Positions 33,406-42,481 of a DNA stretch of 64,000 nucleotides are shown in pieces. Both the position numbers and the translations under genes were made by a program. Positions within the stretch are counted from its first letter, which is position 1. Every line of letters begins with the position of its first letter. This DNA comes from Arthrobacter sp. AFG20 (lineage in GTDB: Bacteria; Actinomycetota; Actinomycetes; Actinomycetales; Micrococcaceae): assembly GCF_002892795.1 (NCBI RefSeq), contig NZ_PJMC01000018.1, positions 35,838 to 99,837 of the forward strand, read 5' to 3'. The notes below the pieces were generated by a model, which was not told where the DNA came from, searched no databases, and was given only the letters and a program-made list of their open reading frames with translations.

Positions 33406-34506
33406 ATGAAAACCGAGTCATTGTCCGTGGTCCTCGCCGGCGGCGGTACAGCAGGGCATATCAACCCGCTGCTGGCCATCGCCGCTGCCATCCGTGATGC
33501 CCGTCCCGACGCCCAATTGCTCGCGGTGGGAACGGCCGCCGGCATGGAAACCAGGCTGGTTCCGGCCGCCGGGCTGGAGCTTGCCACCATCGACCGTGTC
33601 CCGTTCCCGCGGAAGCCCTCCGCAGACCTGCTCCGCCTCCCGGGACGCCTCGCCGGCGCCGTGCGGCAGGCCGGGCGCATCCTTGACGACGCCGGCGCGG
33701 ACGTCCTCGTGGGCGTGGGCGGCTACGTCTGCGCGCCCATGTACCTCGCTGCCTGGCGGCGGAAGATCCCCATCGTCATCCACGAAGCCAACACCCGCCC
33801 GGGCCTGGCCAACCGGGTTGGAGCGAGGCTGAGCCGGCACGTGGCCGTGGCCTTCGCCGGCACCCCGCTGCGCAACGCCCGCCACGTGGGCATGCCCATG
33901 CGCCGCGAAGTTTCGGCCATGGTCAGGGCAACGGCGCGGAACGGCGCCCTGCGCAGCCTGGACCTGCAGCCCGGGAAGCCGGTGCTCATCGTCACCGGAG
34001 GCTCGTCCGGGGCGCAAAGCATCAACCGCACAGTGGCGGCGTCACTCGGAGCGCTGTCCCGGGCCGGCGTCCAGACCATCCACATCACCGGCCGCGGCAA
34101 GTCCGTGGCGGACTCAGACGGCAATACGCTGAGCGCGGACGGCTACCGGCAGCTTGAATACGTGGACGGCATGGAGACCGTCTACGCCGCGGCTGACCTG
34201 CTGCTCGCCCGTGCCGGCGCTGCCACCGTGAGCGAGGTGGCCGCCGTCGGCGTTCCAGCGGTCTTCGTGCCGCTGCCGATCGGCAACGGTGAGCAGGCGC
34301 TGAACGCGCGCGGACTTGTGGATGCGGGTGGCGCCCTCCTGGTGGCTGACCGGGACTTCACCCCCGAATGGGTCCGCACCAGCCTCATCCCGCTGCTGAC
34401 CGACCGTTCCCGCCTCGACGCGATGGCGGCGAACGCGGAGAACCTTGGCATCCGAAATGCCGACCAGCTCATGGCCGACCTCGTACTGGAAGCGGTATCC
34501 AAATGA
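33406..34506 (+). CDS. murG: Lipid II synthase MurG
   Basis: Membrane-associated GT-B glycosyltransferase that adds GlcNAc to lipid I. In 366 aa the N-terminal G-loop VLAGGGTAGHINPLLAIA and second G-loop VGVGGYVCAP are present, then the linker, TGGSSGAQSINR, RAGAATVSEVAAVGVPAVFVPLP with the UDP-binding Glu, and NGEQALNAR. The TGA overlaps the ATG of murC by 4 bp. Confidence 0.96.
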   Translation: MKTESLSVVLAGGGTAGHINPLLAIAAAIRDARPDAQLLAVGTAAGMETRLVPAAGLELATIDRVPFPRKPSADLLRLPGRLAGAVRQAGRILDDAGADVLVGVGGYVCAPMYLAAWRRKIPIVIHEANTRPGLANRVGARLSRHVAVAFAGTPLRNARHVGMPMRREVSAMVRATARNGALRSLDLQPGKPVLIVTGGSSGAQSINRTVAASLGALSRAGVQTIHITGRGKSVADSDGNTLSADGYRQLEYVDGMETVYAAADLLLARAGAATVSEVAAVGVPAVFVPLPIGNGEQALNARGLVDAGGALLVADRDFTPEWVRTSLIPLLTDRSRLDAMAANAENLGIRNADQLMADLVLEAVSK

Positions 34507-35882
34507 CCACCAACGCAGCACCCAGCCAGGACGCACTGGGCCGCGTGCACTTCATCGGGATCGGGGGCGTGGGCATGTCCGCCGTCGCCAGGATCTTGGT
34601 GGCGCGCGGGATTCCCGTCAGCGGAACGGATGCGAAGGACCTGCCGGTCATGGCGGAGCTCGCCGCAGCCGGCGCCCGGATCTGCGTGGGTTACGACGCC
34701 GGCAACCTCGGCGACGCCCAGACCGTCGTGGCAGGATCGGCGATCCGCGGCGACAACCCCGAACTCGAGGCCGCACGGGCCGCCGGCCTGCCGGTGCTGC
34801 ACCGTTCCGAAGCGCTGGCCGCCACCATGGGCGATGACCTCGTAGTAACGGTGGCCGGCACCCACGGGAAGTCCACCACCACGTCCATGATCACCGTGCT
34901 GCTGCAGGGCGCGGGCCTGGACCCGTCGTTCGCGATCGGCGCCAATGTTCCGGCGCTCGGCGTCAACGCGGCGAACGGCAGTTCCCGGGTGTTCGTTGCC
35001 GAGGCGGATGAATCCGACGGTTCGTTCCTGAACTACCGTCCGCAGATCGCCGTCGTCACCAACGTGGAACCGGACCACCTCGACCACTACGGAACTGCGG
35101 AGGCGGTGTATGAATCCTTCGACCGGTTCACGGAACTGCTGCCCGCCGACGGCGTGCTGGTGGCCTGCGCGGACGACGCCGGCGCGCATGCGCTGGCGCT
35201 GCGAACCCGCGAGCGGGGCAAAGCCCGTGTTGTTCTGTACGGCACCTCTGAGGCTGCCGATCTCCGGCTCGACGACGGCGGACCGGGCAGGGTGGCCATA
35301 ACGACGGCGGGGGGCCGGTTCCCGCTGGTACTGCAGGTCCCCGGACGGCACAATGCGCTGAACGCTGCAGCCGCCATGGCCGTGGCACTGGAACTCGGCG
35401 TTGACGCCCAGGCCGCTGCCTCCGCCCTGGCGGGCTTCTCCGGCGCGTCGCGGCGGTTCGAATACAAGGGGGAGGGCAGGGGCGTGCGGGTCTACGACGA
35501 CTACGCCCACCACCCCACGGAGGTACGCGCCGCCCTGGCGGCGGCCCGGTCCGTGGCCGGCGACCACAAGGTGCACGTCCTTTTCCAGCCGCACCTGTTC
35601 TCCCGGACCCGGGAGTTTGCCACAGAGTTCGCCGATGCGCTCAATGCCGCGGACACTGCCTTGGTGCTTGACATCTACCCGGCCCGCGAGGATCCGATCC
35701 CCGGCGTCACCAGCGCGCTCATCACCGAGCACCTCGGCGCCGGCGGCAGCCTGGTCGGGGCGGGCGACGAGGCCGTAGCCGCCCTGGCCGCCGCCGCGCA
35801 GCCGGGGGACATCATCCTCACCGCCGGCGCCGGGGACGTCACCGCCTACGGGCCGCTCATCGTGGAGTCTCTCGGTGGCTAG
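34503..35882 (+). CDS. murC: UDP-MurNAc--L-alanine ligase
   Basis: First Mur ligase, adding L-alanine to UDP-MurNAc. 459 aa with HFIGIGGVGMSAVARIL (UDP-binding), ATP loop VAGTHGKSTTTSMI, EADESDGSFL, NVEPDHLDHYG and YDDYAHHPTEVRA. The start ATG 34503 overlaps murG; an open frame upstream to 34368 does not match the family. The 3' end overlaps ftsQ by 8 bp. Confidence 0.96.
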   Translation: MTTNAAPSQDALGRVHFIGIGGVGMSAVARILVARGIPVSGTDAKDLPVMAELAAAGARICVGYDAGNLGDAQTVVAGSAIRGDNPELEAARAAGLPVLHRSEALAATMGDDLVVTVAGTHGKSTTTSMITVLLQGAGLDPSFAIGANVPALGVNAANGSSRVFVAEADESDGSFLNYRPQIAVVTNVEPDHLDHYGTAEAVYESFDRFTELLPADGVLVACADDAGAHALALRTRERGKARVVLYGTSEAADLRLDDGGPGRVAITTAGGRFPLVLQVPGRHNALNAAAAMAVALELGVDAQAAASALAGFSGASRRFEYKGEGRGVRVYDDYAHHPTEVRAALAAARSVAGDHKVHVLFQPHLFSRTREFATEFADALNAADTALVLDIYPAREDPIPGVTSALITEHLGAGGSLVGAGDEAVAALAAAAQPGDIILTAGAGDVTAYGPLIVESLGG

Positions 35883-36966
35883 CACCCGGCGTCCCACCTA
35901 CCGTCCGGCCAAGCCCGCGGCTCGGGACACTGCCGGCCGGGACATTGGCTCTGCCCTGGAGGCTGGCGCCGGCCGGGACGCCGGCGCCGGGCCCGGCGGC
36001 GGCACGCCGGCCGTCATCACTGCCTCCAAGGGCGTCCCGGAGGGTAGCGTGCAGGAGAAGGCACAAGGCAGCACGCCGAAGGCCAAAGTCCAGGACAAGC
36101 CGGCGAAAGCCCCCTGGTCGCGGCCGAAAAGCCCGGGACCGGCCAAACCGGGAGCCAATGCCGGGAAGCCGGAACCCAAGAAACAGCGCACCACGGCGAC
36201 CGATGAGGGGCCGGACAGCACCGGGTCGAGGAGCACCGGGCAGGACAATGTGCTGGCCTTTCCCGAACCCCGGGGCCGGCGCATCAGGCGCAACATCCTG
36301 GTTGCCGTGTGTGTCACGGCTGCCCTCGTGGCGGGGCTCATCGTGGCTGCCGTCTATTCCCCGGTGCTGGCGGTCCAAAGCGTGAGCATCACCGGCACGA
36401 AGCTCCTCAAACCCGCCCAGGTGCAGGCGGCCCTCAAGCCAATTCTGGGCAAGCCGCTGCCGCAGGTCAGCGATTCCGAGGTGAACGCGCTGCTGAAGCC
36501 GCTCGTCCAGATCAAGTCGGTCACCACCGAGGCCCACCCGCCGTCCGTTTTGGTGGTGCAGGTTCAGGAACGCGTCCCCGTCGCCCTCGTGAAGCGCGGC
36601 AGGGACTACATGCTCGTGGACGTCGACGGCGTGCGACTCAGCACCACCGCAGACCCCGCCTCCGTGAAGCTGCCCGTGATTGACGGCGGCGCAGGCACCA
36701 TCGGCAAGGACCTCTTCCAGGCCACGGCCGAGGTCCTCGGTGCGCTCCCGGCCAACGTGCTTGCCAAGCTCTCCAACGCCTCTGCCAAGTCCGTCGACGC
36801 AGTGGAACTGAAGCTGCTGGACGGCCAGACCGTCATCTGGGGCAACGCGGGGGAGAAGGAACTCAAGGCCCGGGTGCTGGAGGCGCTACTCAAGGTGCCG
36901 GCAGATCCCGCCAACCCTGTCAGCACTTACGACGTGAGTGTGCCGCGGCATCCGGTGACGCGGTGA
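35875..36966 (+). CDS. ftsQ: Division protein FtsQ
   Basis: Bitopic divisome scaffold of 363 aa. A long, basic, Gly/Pro/Lys-rich cytoplasmic tail (about 1-135) precedes one membrane span (NILVAVCVTAALVAGLIVAA), a POTRA domain (VQSVSITGTKLLKPAQVQAAL) and the FtsQ beta domain ending near the C-terminus (VSTYDVSVPRHPVTR). The tail is longer than in proteobacteria, as usual in actinobacteria. The GTG at 35875 overlaps murC. Confidence 0.93.
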   Translation: MASTRRPTYRPAKPAARDTAGRDIGSALEAGAGRDAGAGPGGGTPAVITASKGVPEGSVQEKAQGSTPKAKVQDKPAKAPWSRPKSPGPAKPGANAGKPEPKKQRTTATDEGPDSTGSRSTGQDNVLAFPEPRGRRIRRNILVAVCVTAALVAGLIVAAVYSPVLAVQSVSITGTKLLKPAQVQAALKPILGKPLPQVSDSEVNALLKPLVQIKSVTTEAHPPSVLVVQVQERVPVALVKRGRDYMLVDVDGVRLSTTADPASVKLPVIDGGAGTIGKDLFQATAEVLGALPANVLAKLSNASAKSVDAVELKLLDGQTVIWGNAGEKELKARVLEALLKVPADPANPVSTYDVSVPRHPVTR

Positions 36967-37025
36967 TCTTGACGCGGGGCGCCCGTGTATTTCATGGGGA
37001 TTAGGACGACACGCGGTGGCGGTTA

Positions 37026-37055
37026 TTGAATGTAGCCAGCATAGGAAATAGCGTC
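37026..37055 (+). promoter_or_regulatory. Candidate ftsZ promoter
   Basis: TTGAAT (37026-37031) and TAGCGT (37050-37055) with an 18-bp spacer are a possible sigma-A promoter in the 204-bp ftsQ-ftsZ gap. A TTGACA at 37071 lacks a -10 at proper distance. Confidence 0.3.
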
Positions 37056-37082
37056 ACAGAGGTGAGTTACTTGACATAACTA

Positions 37083-37103
37083 TAACCTTCAACTCGAAGG
37101 TTA
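37083..37103 (+). promoter_or_regulatory. Hairpin in the ftsZ leader
   Basis: TAACCTTC-AACTC-GAAGGTTA is a perfect 8-bp stem with 5-nt loop, 68 bp before the ftsZ start, just after TTGACATAAC. The AT-rich hairpin is unlike surrounding DNA and could be an operator or a leader-RNA structure. Confidence 0.5.
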
Positions 37104-37170
37104 AGGTTCAGGGCTTCAAGCTCGACTCCATCAGTTTTTCGCAATAGGACACTAACAAGGGACACGTAAC

Positions 37171-38403
37171 GTGGCAGCTCCGCAGAATTACTTGGCCGTC
37201 ATCAAGGTCGTCGGCATCGGCGGCGGTGGCGTGAACGCAGTCAACCGCATGATTGAGGTGGGTCTCCGCGGCGTCGAATTCATAGCAATCAACACCGATG
37301 CCCAGGCCCTCCTGATGAGCGATGCCGACGTCAAGCTTGACGTCGGACGGGAACTGACGCGCGGGCTGGGTGCCGGGGCAAACCCCGAGGTCGGCAAGCA
37401 GGCTGCCGAGGACCACGCTGACGAGATCGAGGAAGTCCTCCGCGGTGCCGACATGGTCTTCGTGACCGCAGGTGAGGGCGGCGGCACCGGAACCGGCGGC
37501 GCGCCGGTCGTTGCCCGCATTGCGCGCTCCCTTGGCGCCCTGACCATCGGTGTGGTCACCCGTCCATTCACCTTCGAAGGCCGGCGCCGCGCAGGCTCCG
37601 CCGAGGCGGGCATCGACGCCCTGCGCGACGAGGTGGATACCCTGATCGTGATCCCCAACGACCGCCTGCTGTCCATCAGCGACCGCAACGTCTCCGTCCT
37701 GGACGCCTTCCGCTCCGCTGACCAGGTCCTGCTGTCCGGTGTGCAGGGCATCACGGACCTCATTACCACGCCCGGCCTGATCAACCTTGACTTCGCCGAC
37801 GTGAAATCCGTTATGCAGGGTGCAGGATCCGCCCTGATGGGTATCGGTTCCGCGCGCGGCGAGGACCGCGCGGTCAAGGCTGCAGAGCTCGCCATCGCCT
37901 CCCCGCTGCTCGAAGCGTCCATCGACGGCGCCCACGGTGTCCTGCTGTCGATCCAGGGCGGCTCCGACCTCGGACTGTTCGAGATCAACGAGGCTGCGCG
38001 CCTGGTGCAGGAAGTTGCCCACCCCGAGGCCAACATCATCTTCGGTGCGGTCATCGATGACGCCCTGGGCGATGAAGCCCGCGTCACCGTCATCGCGGCA
38101 GGCTTCGACGATGTCAAGGCCACCTCGCCGTCCATGGACCAGTCGCAGCCGCAGGTTGCACCGCAGCGCCCCGCTGTTCCGGCGGCCGCCCCGCAGAGCC
38201 AGCCGTCCGCGGGCAGCCAGCAGGTCCACGTCCAGCCCGTGCACGCCGGTGTCGGCGCTGCAGGTCTCAGCAGCTGGGGGCAGCAGCGCCCGTCCGCTGT
38301 CCCTGCTGACTCGGGTTTCGACGTCGACCTTCCGTCGGTGGTTGAGCCTGACCTGACCGGCAGCCGGTCTGACGACCTGGACGTCCCCGATTTCCTGAAG
38401 TAA
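37171..38403 (+). CDS. ftsZ: Cell division GTPase FtsZ
   Basis: Bacterial tubulin that forms the Z-ring. 410 aa: KVVGIGGGGVNAVNRMIE, the tubulin signature GEGGGTGTGGAP at 101-112, NDRLL, the T7 loop NLDFADVKSVM with catalytic Asp residues, a Pro/Gln-rich linker (about 315-385), and the C-terminal peptide DLDVPDFLK that binds SepF and other anchors. It has its own leader with a hairpin, and a second hairpin without U-run follows the stop. Confidence 0.98.
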   Translation: MAAPQNYLAVIKVVGIGGGGVNAVNRMIEVGLRGVEFIAINTDAQALLMSDADVKLDVGRELTRGLGAGANPEVGKQAAEDHADEIEEVLRGADMVFVTAGEGGGTGTGGAPVVARIARSLGALTIGVVTRPFTFEGRRRAGSAEAGIDALRDEVDTLIVIPNDRLLSISDRNVSVLDAFRSADQVLLSGVQGITDLITTPGLINLDFADVKSVMQGAGSALMGIGSARGEDRAVKAAELAIASPLLEASIDGAHGVLLSIQGGSDLGLFEINEAARLVQEVAHPEANIIFGAVIDDALGDEARVTVIAAGFDDVKATSPSMDQSQPQVAPQRPAVPAAAPQSQPSAGSQQVHVQPVHAGVGAAGLSSWGQQRPSAVPADSGFDVDLPSVVEPDLTGSRSDDLDVPDFLK

Positions 38404-38409
38404 GAGGAT

Positions 38410-38431
38410 GCCGGGCGGACATCCGCCCGGC
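38410..38431 (+). terminator. Hairpin after ftsZ
   Basis: GCCGGGCGGA and TCCGCCCGGC pair perfectly around a 2-nt loop, 6 bp after the ftsZ stop. Without a U-run it is more likely an attenuator or mRNA-stability element than a full terminator, since the cluster continues. Confidence 0.5.
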
Positions 38432-38472
38432 AGCTGCCCCTGCTTCCTAACCCTGAGTGCCGGAGTTCAGAT

Positions 38473-39189
38473 TTGTTTTTGTGGCGTGCTGAAGTGCAGC
38501 CTGGCGTGTCCGTGGCGTTCACCGACACGAACGCCGGTAACCTCGCCCTGCACGTGGGTGATGAAGCGGCCGCGGTGCTGCGCCGCAGGGCAAGGTTGGA
38601 GGACATCGCCGGCATCTCGCCGCGCAGGTTCCAGTACATGAACCAGGTCCACGGCAACGAAGTGTCCCTTGTGGTTGAATCTGGAACAGGCGTTGAACTT
38701 TTACCCAGCCCGCAAGCACCAACTGCGGACGCGCTGGTGTCATTCGGCGGCCCGCTTGCGGTGATGGTGGCGGACTGCATTCCGCTGGTCCTGGTGGGTA
38801 CAGGGTCTTCCGGGCCCGTACTGTCCGCCGTTCATGCGGGGCGCCCGGGCCTGTTCTCCGGAGTCATTCCGGCGGCAGTGGAACAGATGCGCGCCTCCGG
38901 CGCCAAGGGCATCCGGGCCTGGCTCGGCCCGTCCGTCTGCGGGAGCTGCTATGAGGTGCCCGCTGAACTCCGCGACGAGGTTGCCGCCGTCCTGCCGTCA
39001 GCATGGTCAACCACATCCTGGGGGACGCCGGCGCTCGACCTGCCCGGCGGCGCCGCCAGCCAGCTCGACGCCCTCGGCGTTCCCATCGAGTACCGGGGGC
39101 CCTGCACGCTTGAAAACGAGTCCTTGTTTTCCTACCGCCGCGACTCACGGTCCGGCAGATTCGCCGGACTGGTGTGGACCCATGACTGA
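38473..39189 (+). CDS. pgeF: Purine nucleoside phosphorylase / peptidoglycan editing factor PgeF (YfiH family)
   Basis: Multicopper-oxidase-like (DUF152) protein of 238 aa, in the YfiH/YlmD position after ftsZ. Family motifs seen are QVHGNEV with the metal-binding His, DALVS, VMVADCIPLVL with the Cys, and AVHAGRPGL with the His. Homologues are purine nucleoside phosphorylases and, in E. coli, edit mis-built peptidoglycan precursors. The start is probably the TTG at 38473, with GGAG upstream; TTG 38479 is possible. The end overlaps yggS by 8 bp. Confidence 0.88.
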   Translation: MFLWRAEVQPGVSVAFTDTNAGNLALHVGDEAAAVLRRRARLEDIAGISPRRFQYMNQVHGNEVSLVVESGTGVELLPSPQAPTADALVSFGGPLAVMVADCIPLVLVGTGSSGPVLSAVHAGRPGLFSGVIPAAVEQMRASGAKGIRAWLGPSVCGSCYEVPAELRDEVAAVLPSAWSTTSWGTPALDLPGGAASQLDALGVPIEYRGPCTLENESLFSYRRDSRSGRFAGLVWTHD

Positions 39190-39919
39190 CAGCCCGGCAC
39201 CCGGGGACGCCCGGGCGGTGCAGCTGGCGGAGCGCCTTGACGCTGTCCGGCAACGCATCAACCGTGCCGCCGGGGCGGCAGGCCGCGGGAACAACCCGCC
39301 AAGCCTCATAGTGATCAGCAAGTTTCACCCGGCCGAGGACGTCCGCCGGCTGGCAGCGCTTGGCGTCAGGGATTTCGGCGAGAACCGCGACCAGGAGGCG
39401 TCGGCAAAGGCCCAGGAACTCGAGGCCCTGGACCTCACCTGGCACTTCGTGGGCCAGCTCCAGAGCAAGAAGTCCAAGACGGTGGTCCGCTACGCCACCG
39501 CCGTGCACTCGGTGGACCGCTCCCAGCTCGTGACGGCCCTGGAGCGGGCCATGGCCGGCGAGCAGGAGCTGACCGGCCGGGCCGACCTGGACTGCTTCAT
39601 CCAGGTGAGCCTGGAAGACGACGCCGGAGCCCACCGCGGCGGGGCAGCCCCCGCCGCCGTGCCGCAACTGGCGGAGCAGCTCGAAGCCGCCGACGGCTTG
39701 CGCCTGGCGGGGGTCATGGCGGTGGCGCCGCTCGGGGCGGATCCTGACCGGGCCTTTGAAAAACTGCTGGGCGTTTCAACCGGCCTGCAGCGGGATTTCC
39801 CTGGCGCCTCGGGGATTTCGGCCGGCATGAGCCAGGACCTGGAAGCAGCTGTCCGATTCGGTGCGACACACCTCCGAATTGGCTCAGATATTCTCGGTTC
39901 GCGCCCGACGGTGCGGTAG
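39182..39919 (+). CDS. PLP homeostasis protein (YggS/PLPBP family)
   Basis: Pyridoxal-phosphate-binding barrel protein of 245 aa that buffers vitamin B6 and amino acid pools. The PLP lysine lies in LIVISKFHPAED (usually SKT/SKF), followed by FGENRDQEASAKAQEL, WHFVGQLQSKKSK, VHSVDR and GMSQDLEAAVRFGATHLRIGS. ATG 39182 overlaps pgeF; the frame open to 38834 is pgeF in another frame. The place between pgeF and sepF is conserved in Gram-positives. Confidence 0.93.
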   Translation: MTDSPAPGDARAVQLAERLDAVRQRINRAAGAAGRGNNPPSLIVISKFHPAEDVRRLAALGVRDFGENRDQEASAKAQELEALDLTWHFVGQLQSKKSKTVVRYATAVHSVDRSQLVTALERAMAGEQELTGRADLDCFIQVSLEDDAGAHRGGAAPAAVPQLAEQLEAADGLRLAGVMAVAPLGADPDRAFEKLLGVSTGLQRDFPGASGISAGMSQDLEAAVRFGATHLRIGSDILGSRPTVR

Positions 39920-40008
39920 CGTCTGTCGTATTGGAAGTGAATGGCGGGGCTTCCAGTGCTGTCTTGACCTTTGGGCGGCCCGCTTCCGGACACGATTAGG
40001 AGTCGACC

Positions 40009-40539
40009 ATGGCTGGCGCTATGCGCAAGACAATGATCTATCTTGGGCTCGCCGACGGCGATGAACACTACGAGTCTGAGCTTTCCACCCAGCAAAAGGA
40101 CGAGGACAACTCAATGGAGCATGACCGCGAAGAGCGCCGCGCGCCGGCGCCGCTCCGAGAGGTCGCCCGTGAAGTGCCACCAGCTGCCGAAGAGGAATAC
40201 CGCGCACCCGTGACACCCATCAAGCGTGCGGCATCGAGCCGCGAAGAGACCACCGGACTGCGGCAGATCACCACGATCCACCCCCGCTCCTACAACGACG
40301 CCAAGCTCATTGGCGAAAGCTTCCGGGACGGTATCCCCGTCATCATGAACGTGACGGACATGGGGGAATCGGACGCGAAGCGTCTTGTCGACTTTTCCGC
40401 CGGCCTCGTCTTCGGTCTGCGCGGAAGCATCGAGCGCGTGACAAACAAGGTCTTTCTGCTGTCGCCGTCGTACGTTGAAGTCATCGGAGATGACAAGAAA
40501 GCCAGTGAGGCCACCGCCAGCTTCTTCAACCAAAGCTAA
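40009..40539 (+). CDS. sepF: Division protein SepF
   Basis: FtsZ membrane anchor and bundling factor of 176 aa. An N-terminal amphipathic helix start (MAGAMRKTMIYLGLAD) for membrane binding precedes a charged linker (about 25-85) and the SepF domain (QITTIHPRSYNDAKLIGESFR, VIMNVTDMGESDAKRLVDFSAG given in parts, KVFLLSPSYVEV). The ATG at 40009 follows TTAGGAG. Confidence 0.95.
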   Translation: MAGAMRKTMIYLGLADGDEHYESELSTQQKDEDNSMEHDREERRAPAPLREVAREVPPAAEEEYRAPVTPIKRAASSREETTGLRQITTIHPRSYNDAKLIGESFRDGIPVIMNVTDMGESDAKRLVDFSAGLVFGLRGSIERVTNKVFLLSPSYVEVIGDDKKASEATASFFNQS

Positions 40540-40552
40540 AAATCCGCTCTCC

Positions 40553-40586
40553 GGATGCCAGGCAGGGACGCACCTGCCTGGCATCC
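40553..40586 (+). terminator. Hairpin between sepF and yggT
   Basis: Perfect 14-bp stem (GGATGCCAGGCAGG with its complement) and 6-nt loop, 14 bp after sepF, no U-run. Possibly a partial terminator or processing site within the cluster. Confidence 0.5.
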
Positions 40587-40672
40587 GTGCTGAAATAGGG
40601 GAGCAGCACAATCTGGCAGGATCCCAGGGCATGGAAGTGCCCGCGATGAACATGGAGACAATGGGTTAGCTC

Positions 40673-40960
40673 ATGGGAATACTATTCGGGCTTGTCTATA
40701 TCGTTCTGCTGTTCATTTTCGTCGCTCTGATTGTCCGCCTCGTCTTTGACTGGGTTCAGATGTTCGCGCGGGAATGGCGTCCCCGCGGGGTAGCATTGGT
40801 GGCGGCTCATGCGGTCTACTCGGTGACCGATCCGCCGCTGAAGGTTCTGCGGCGCCTCATCCCGCCGCTGCGGCTGGGCGGCGTCTCACTGGACCTCGGG
40901 TTTCTGGTGCTGTTCATCGGCCTGAGCATTGCCATGGCGATCACCAAGTCATTTGCATAA
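40673..40960 (+). CDS. YggT-family membrane protein
   Basis: A 95-aa protein with two membrane segments (IVLLFIFVALIVRLVF near the start and LDLGFLVLFIGLSIAMAI at the end) around the conserved VYSVTDPPLKVLRRLIPPLR loop, the YggT hallmark. The function is not settled; it sits between sepF and wag31 as in other actinobacteria (Rv2146c) and is thought to serve envelope or division processes. Confidence 0.9.
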   Translation: MGILFGLVYIVLLFIFVALIVRLVFDWVQMFAREWRPRGVALVAAHAVYSVTDPPLKVLRRLIPPLRLGGVSLDLGFLVLFIGLSIAMAITKSFA

Positions 40961-41131
40961 CTTCATATCAGCTTGCCGCGCCGGGGCCGGTCCACATGGA
41001 TGCCTGCTCTAGCGCAGAAAGCCTTTTCTTTGACGCCACGGTGTTGAATTAGAGGAACCAGACCATATTTAGGTACCGTAGTTTTGACGGCCGGAAGGCC
41101 TCCTGACGAACTAGACCAACGAGGTGACCAG

Positions 41132-41827
41132 ATGGCTTTGACGCCAGAAGACGTTGTCAACAAGCGCTTTCAGCCGACCAAGTTCCGCGAAGGCTATGAC
41201 CAGGACGAAGTTGACGACTTCCTGGACGAGATCGTCGTCGAACTGCGGCGCCTGAACCAGGAGAACGAAGAACTTCGCAAGAAGCTCGCCGAAGGCGGCT
41301 CCGGATCGCCGGCTGCCACCTCCGCCGTCCCCCCTGTTGTTGAGAAGGTCCCCGCGCCGTCCAAGTCCGAGAAGGACGAAGCACGCGCGAAGGCGGAGGC
41401 TGAGGCCAAGGCCGCCGAAGCTGCCAAGAAGAAGGCAGCCGAGCAGGCAGCTCCGGTTGCAGCCCCGGCACCCGCCGTCACCAGCAGCAACGTCTCGGAG
41501 TCCGCTGCGGGCCTGCTGGCCATGGCACAGCAGATGCACGACCGCCACGTGTCCGAGGGCCAGCAGCAGCGCGACAAGATCATCGCTGAAGCACAGATCG
41601 AAGCCAGCAGCCTGGTCAACGACGCGCAGGAGAAGTCCCGCAAGATCCTCGGTGCCCTGGAGCAGCAGCGTTCCGTCCTCGAGCGCAAGGTGGAGCAGCT
41701 GCGCGGCTTCGAACGCGACTACCGCTCACGCCTGAAGGCCTACATCGAGGGCCAGCTGCGTGACCTGGACGCCCGCGGTTCCGTTGCCGCCCCTGAGGTT
41801 GGCGAAAGCAGCAGCGCCGCCGTTTAG
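41132..41827 (+). CDS. wag31: Polar growth scaffold DivIVA/Wag31
   Basis: Coiled-coil protein of 231 aa marking negatively curved poles and septa and recruiting wall synthesis. The N-terminal DivIVA domain is plain (MALTPEDVVNKRFQPTKF, REGYDQDEVDDFLDEI), followed by a first coiled coil, an Ala/Pro/Lys-rich linker (about 65-125) and a second coiled coil (about 130-215). ATG 41132 follows GAGGTG. In mycobacteria this protein is phosphorylated by PknA/PknB. It ends the dcw block at a strong terminator. Confidence 0.95.
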   Translation: MALTPEDVVNKRFQPTKFREGYDQDEVDDFLDEIVVELRRLNQENEELRKKLAEGGSGSPAATSAVPPVVEKVPAPSKSEKDEARAKAEAEAKAAEAAKKKAAEQAAPVAAPAPAVTSSNVSESAAGLLAMAQQMHDRHVSEGQQQRDKIIAEAQIEASSLVNDAQEKSRKILGALEQQRSVLERKVEQLRGFERDYRSRLKAYIEGQLRDLDARGSVAAPEVGESSSAAV

Positions 41828-41841
41828 CACGTATTCTGAAG

Positions 41842-41876
41842 GCCGGTGGCTGAGGATTCCTCGGCCACCGGCTTTT
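41842..41876 (+). terminator. Terminator after wag31
   Basis: A 14-bp stem including one G-U pair (41842-41855 with 41859-41872), a 3-nt loop and TTTT. A textbook intrinsic terminator closing the dcw cluster. Confidence 0.9.
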
Positions 41877-41908
41877 GCCATTAACGACGGTTCCCGAATG
41901 AAAGCACC

Positions 41909-42481
41909 ATGACTGACGACCTTGCCGCTGACGCAGCGCACCCAGCTTCATCATCACCCCGGCCACGGCGCGCCGTCCTGTTGTCCCTGTTCGCCGGACT
42001 GGCTGTTTTCGCCTACGTCTTCGACCAGCTCACAAAACTGTGGGTCACCAGCACCATGGTGGAAGGCGAACGGATTCCGGTGTTGCCCCCGCTGCTGCAC
42101 TGGTATTACATCCGGAACTCCGGCGCAGCCTTCTCCATCGGCGAGAACGTGACCTGGGTGTTCACGATCATCATGGTGGTGGTCGCCGCCGCCATCCTGT
42201 TCCAGCTGCGCAAGCTGGGATCCGCGTGGTGGGCGCTGGCACTGGGGCTGCTGTTCGGCGGCGCCCTCGGGAACCTGACGGACCGGCTGTTCCGGGACCC
42301 GTCCTTCGGCATGGGGCACGTGGTGGACTTCATCCAACTGCCCAACTTTGCGATCTTCAACATCGCCGACTCCGCCGTCGTTTCGTCGGTGGTCATCATC
42401 TGCCTGCTGACCCTGCGGGGGATCGCCCTTGACGGATCGCATCACAGCGTCGAAAAGCACGACGGGACCGACAATGTCTGA
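41909..42481 (+). CDS. lspA: Signal peptidase II
   Basis: Aspartic protease that removes lipoprotein signal peptides in the membrane. 190 aa with four spans; catalytic boxes GNLTDRLF and FNIADSAVV contribute one Asp each, and YIRNSGAAFS is the conserved NxGAAFS motif. It overlaps the RluA-family gene by 8 bp, a pairing (lspA-rluD) conserved across bacteria. The lipoprotein at 19.1-19.7 kb is one expected substrate. Confidence 0.96.
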   Translation: MTDDLAADAAHPASSSPRPRRAVLLSLFAGLAVFAYVFDQLTKLWVTSTMVEGERIPVLPPLLHWYYIRNSGAAFSIGENVTWVFTIIMVVVAAAILFQLRKLGSAWWALALGLLFGGALGNLTDRLFRDPSFGMGHVVDFIQLPNFAIFNIADSAVVSSVVIICLLTLRGIALDGSHHSVEKHDGTDNV

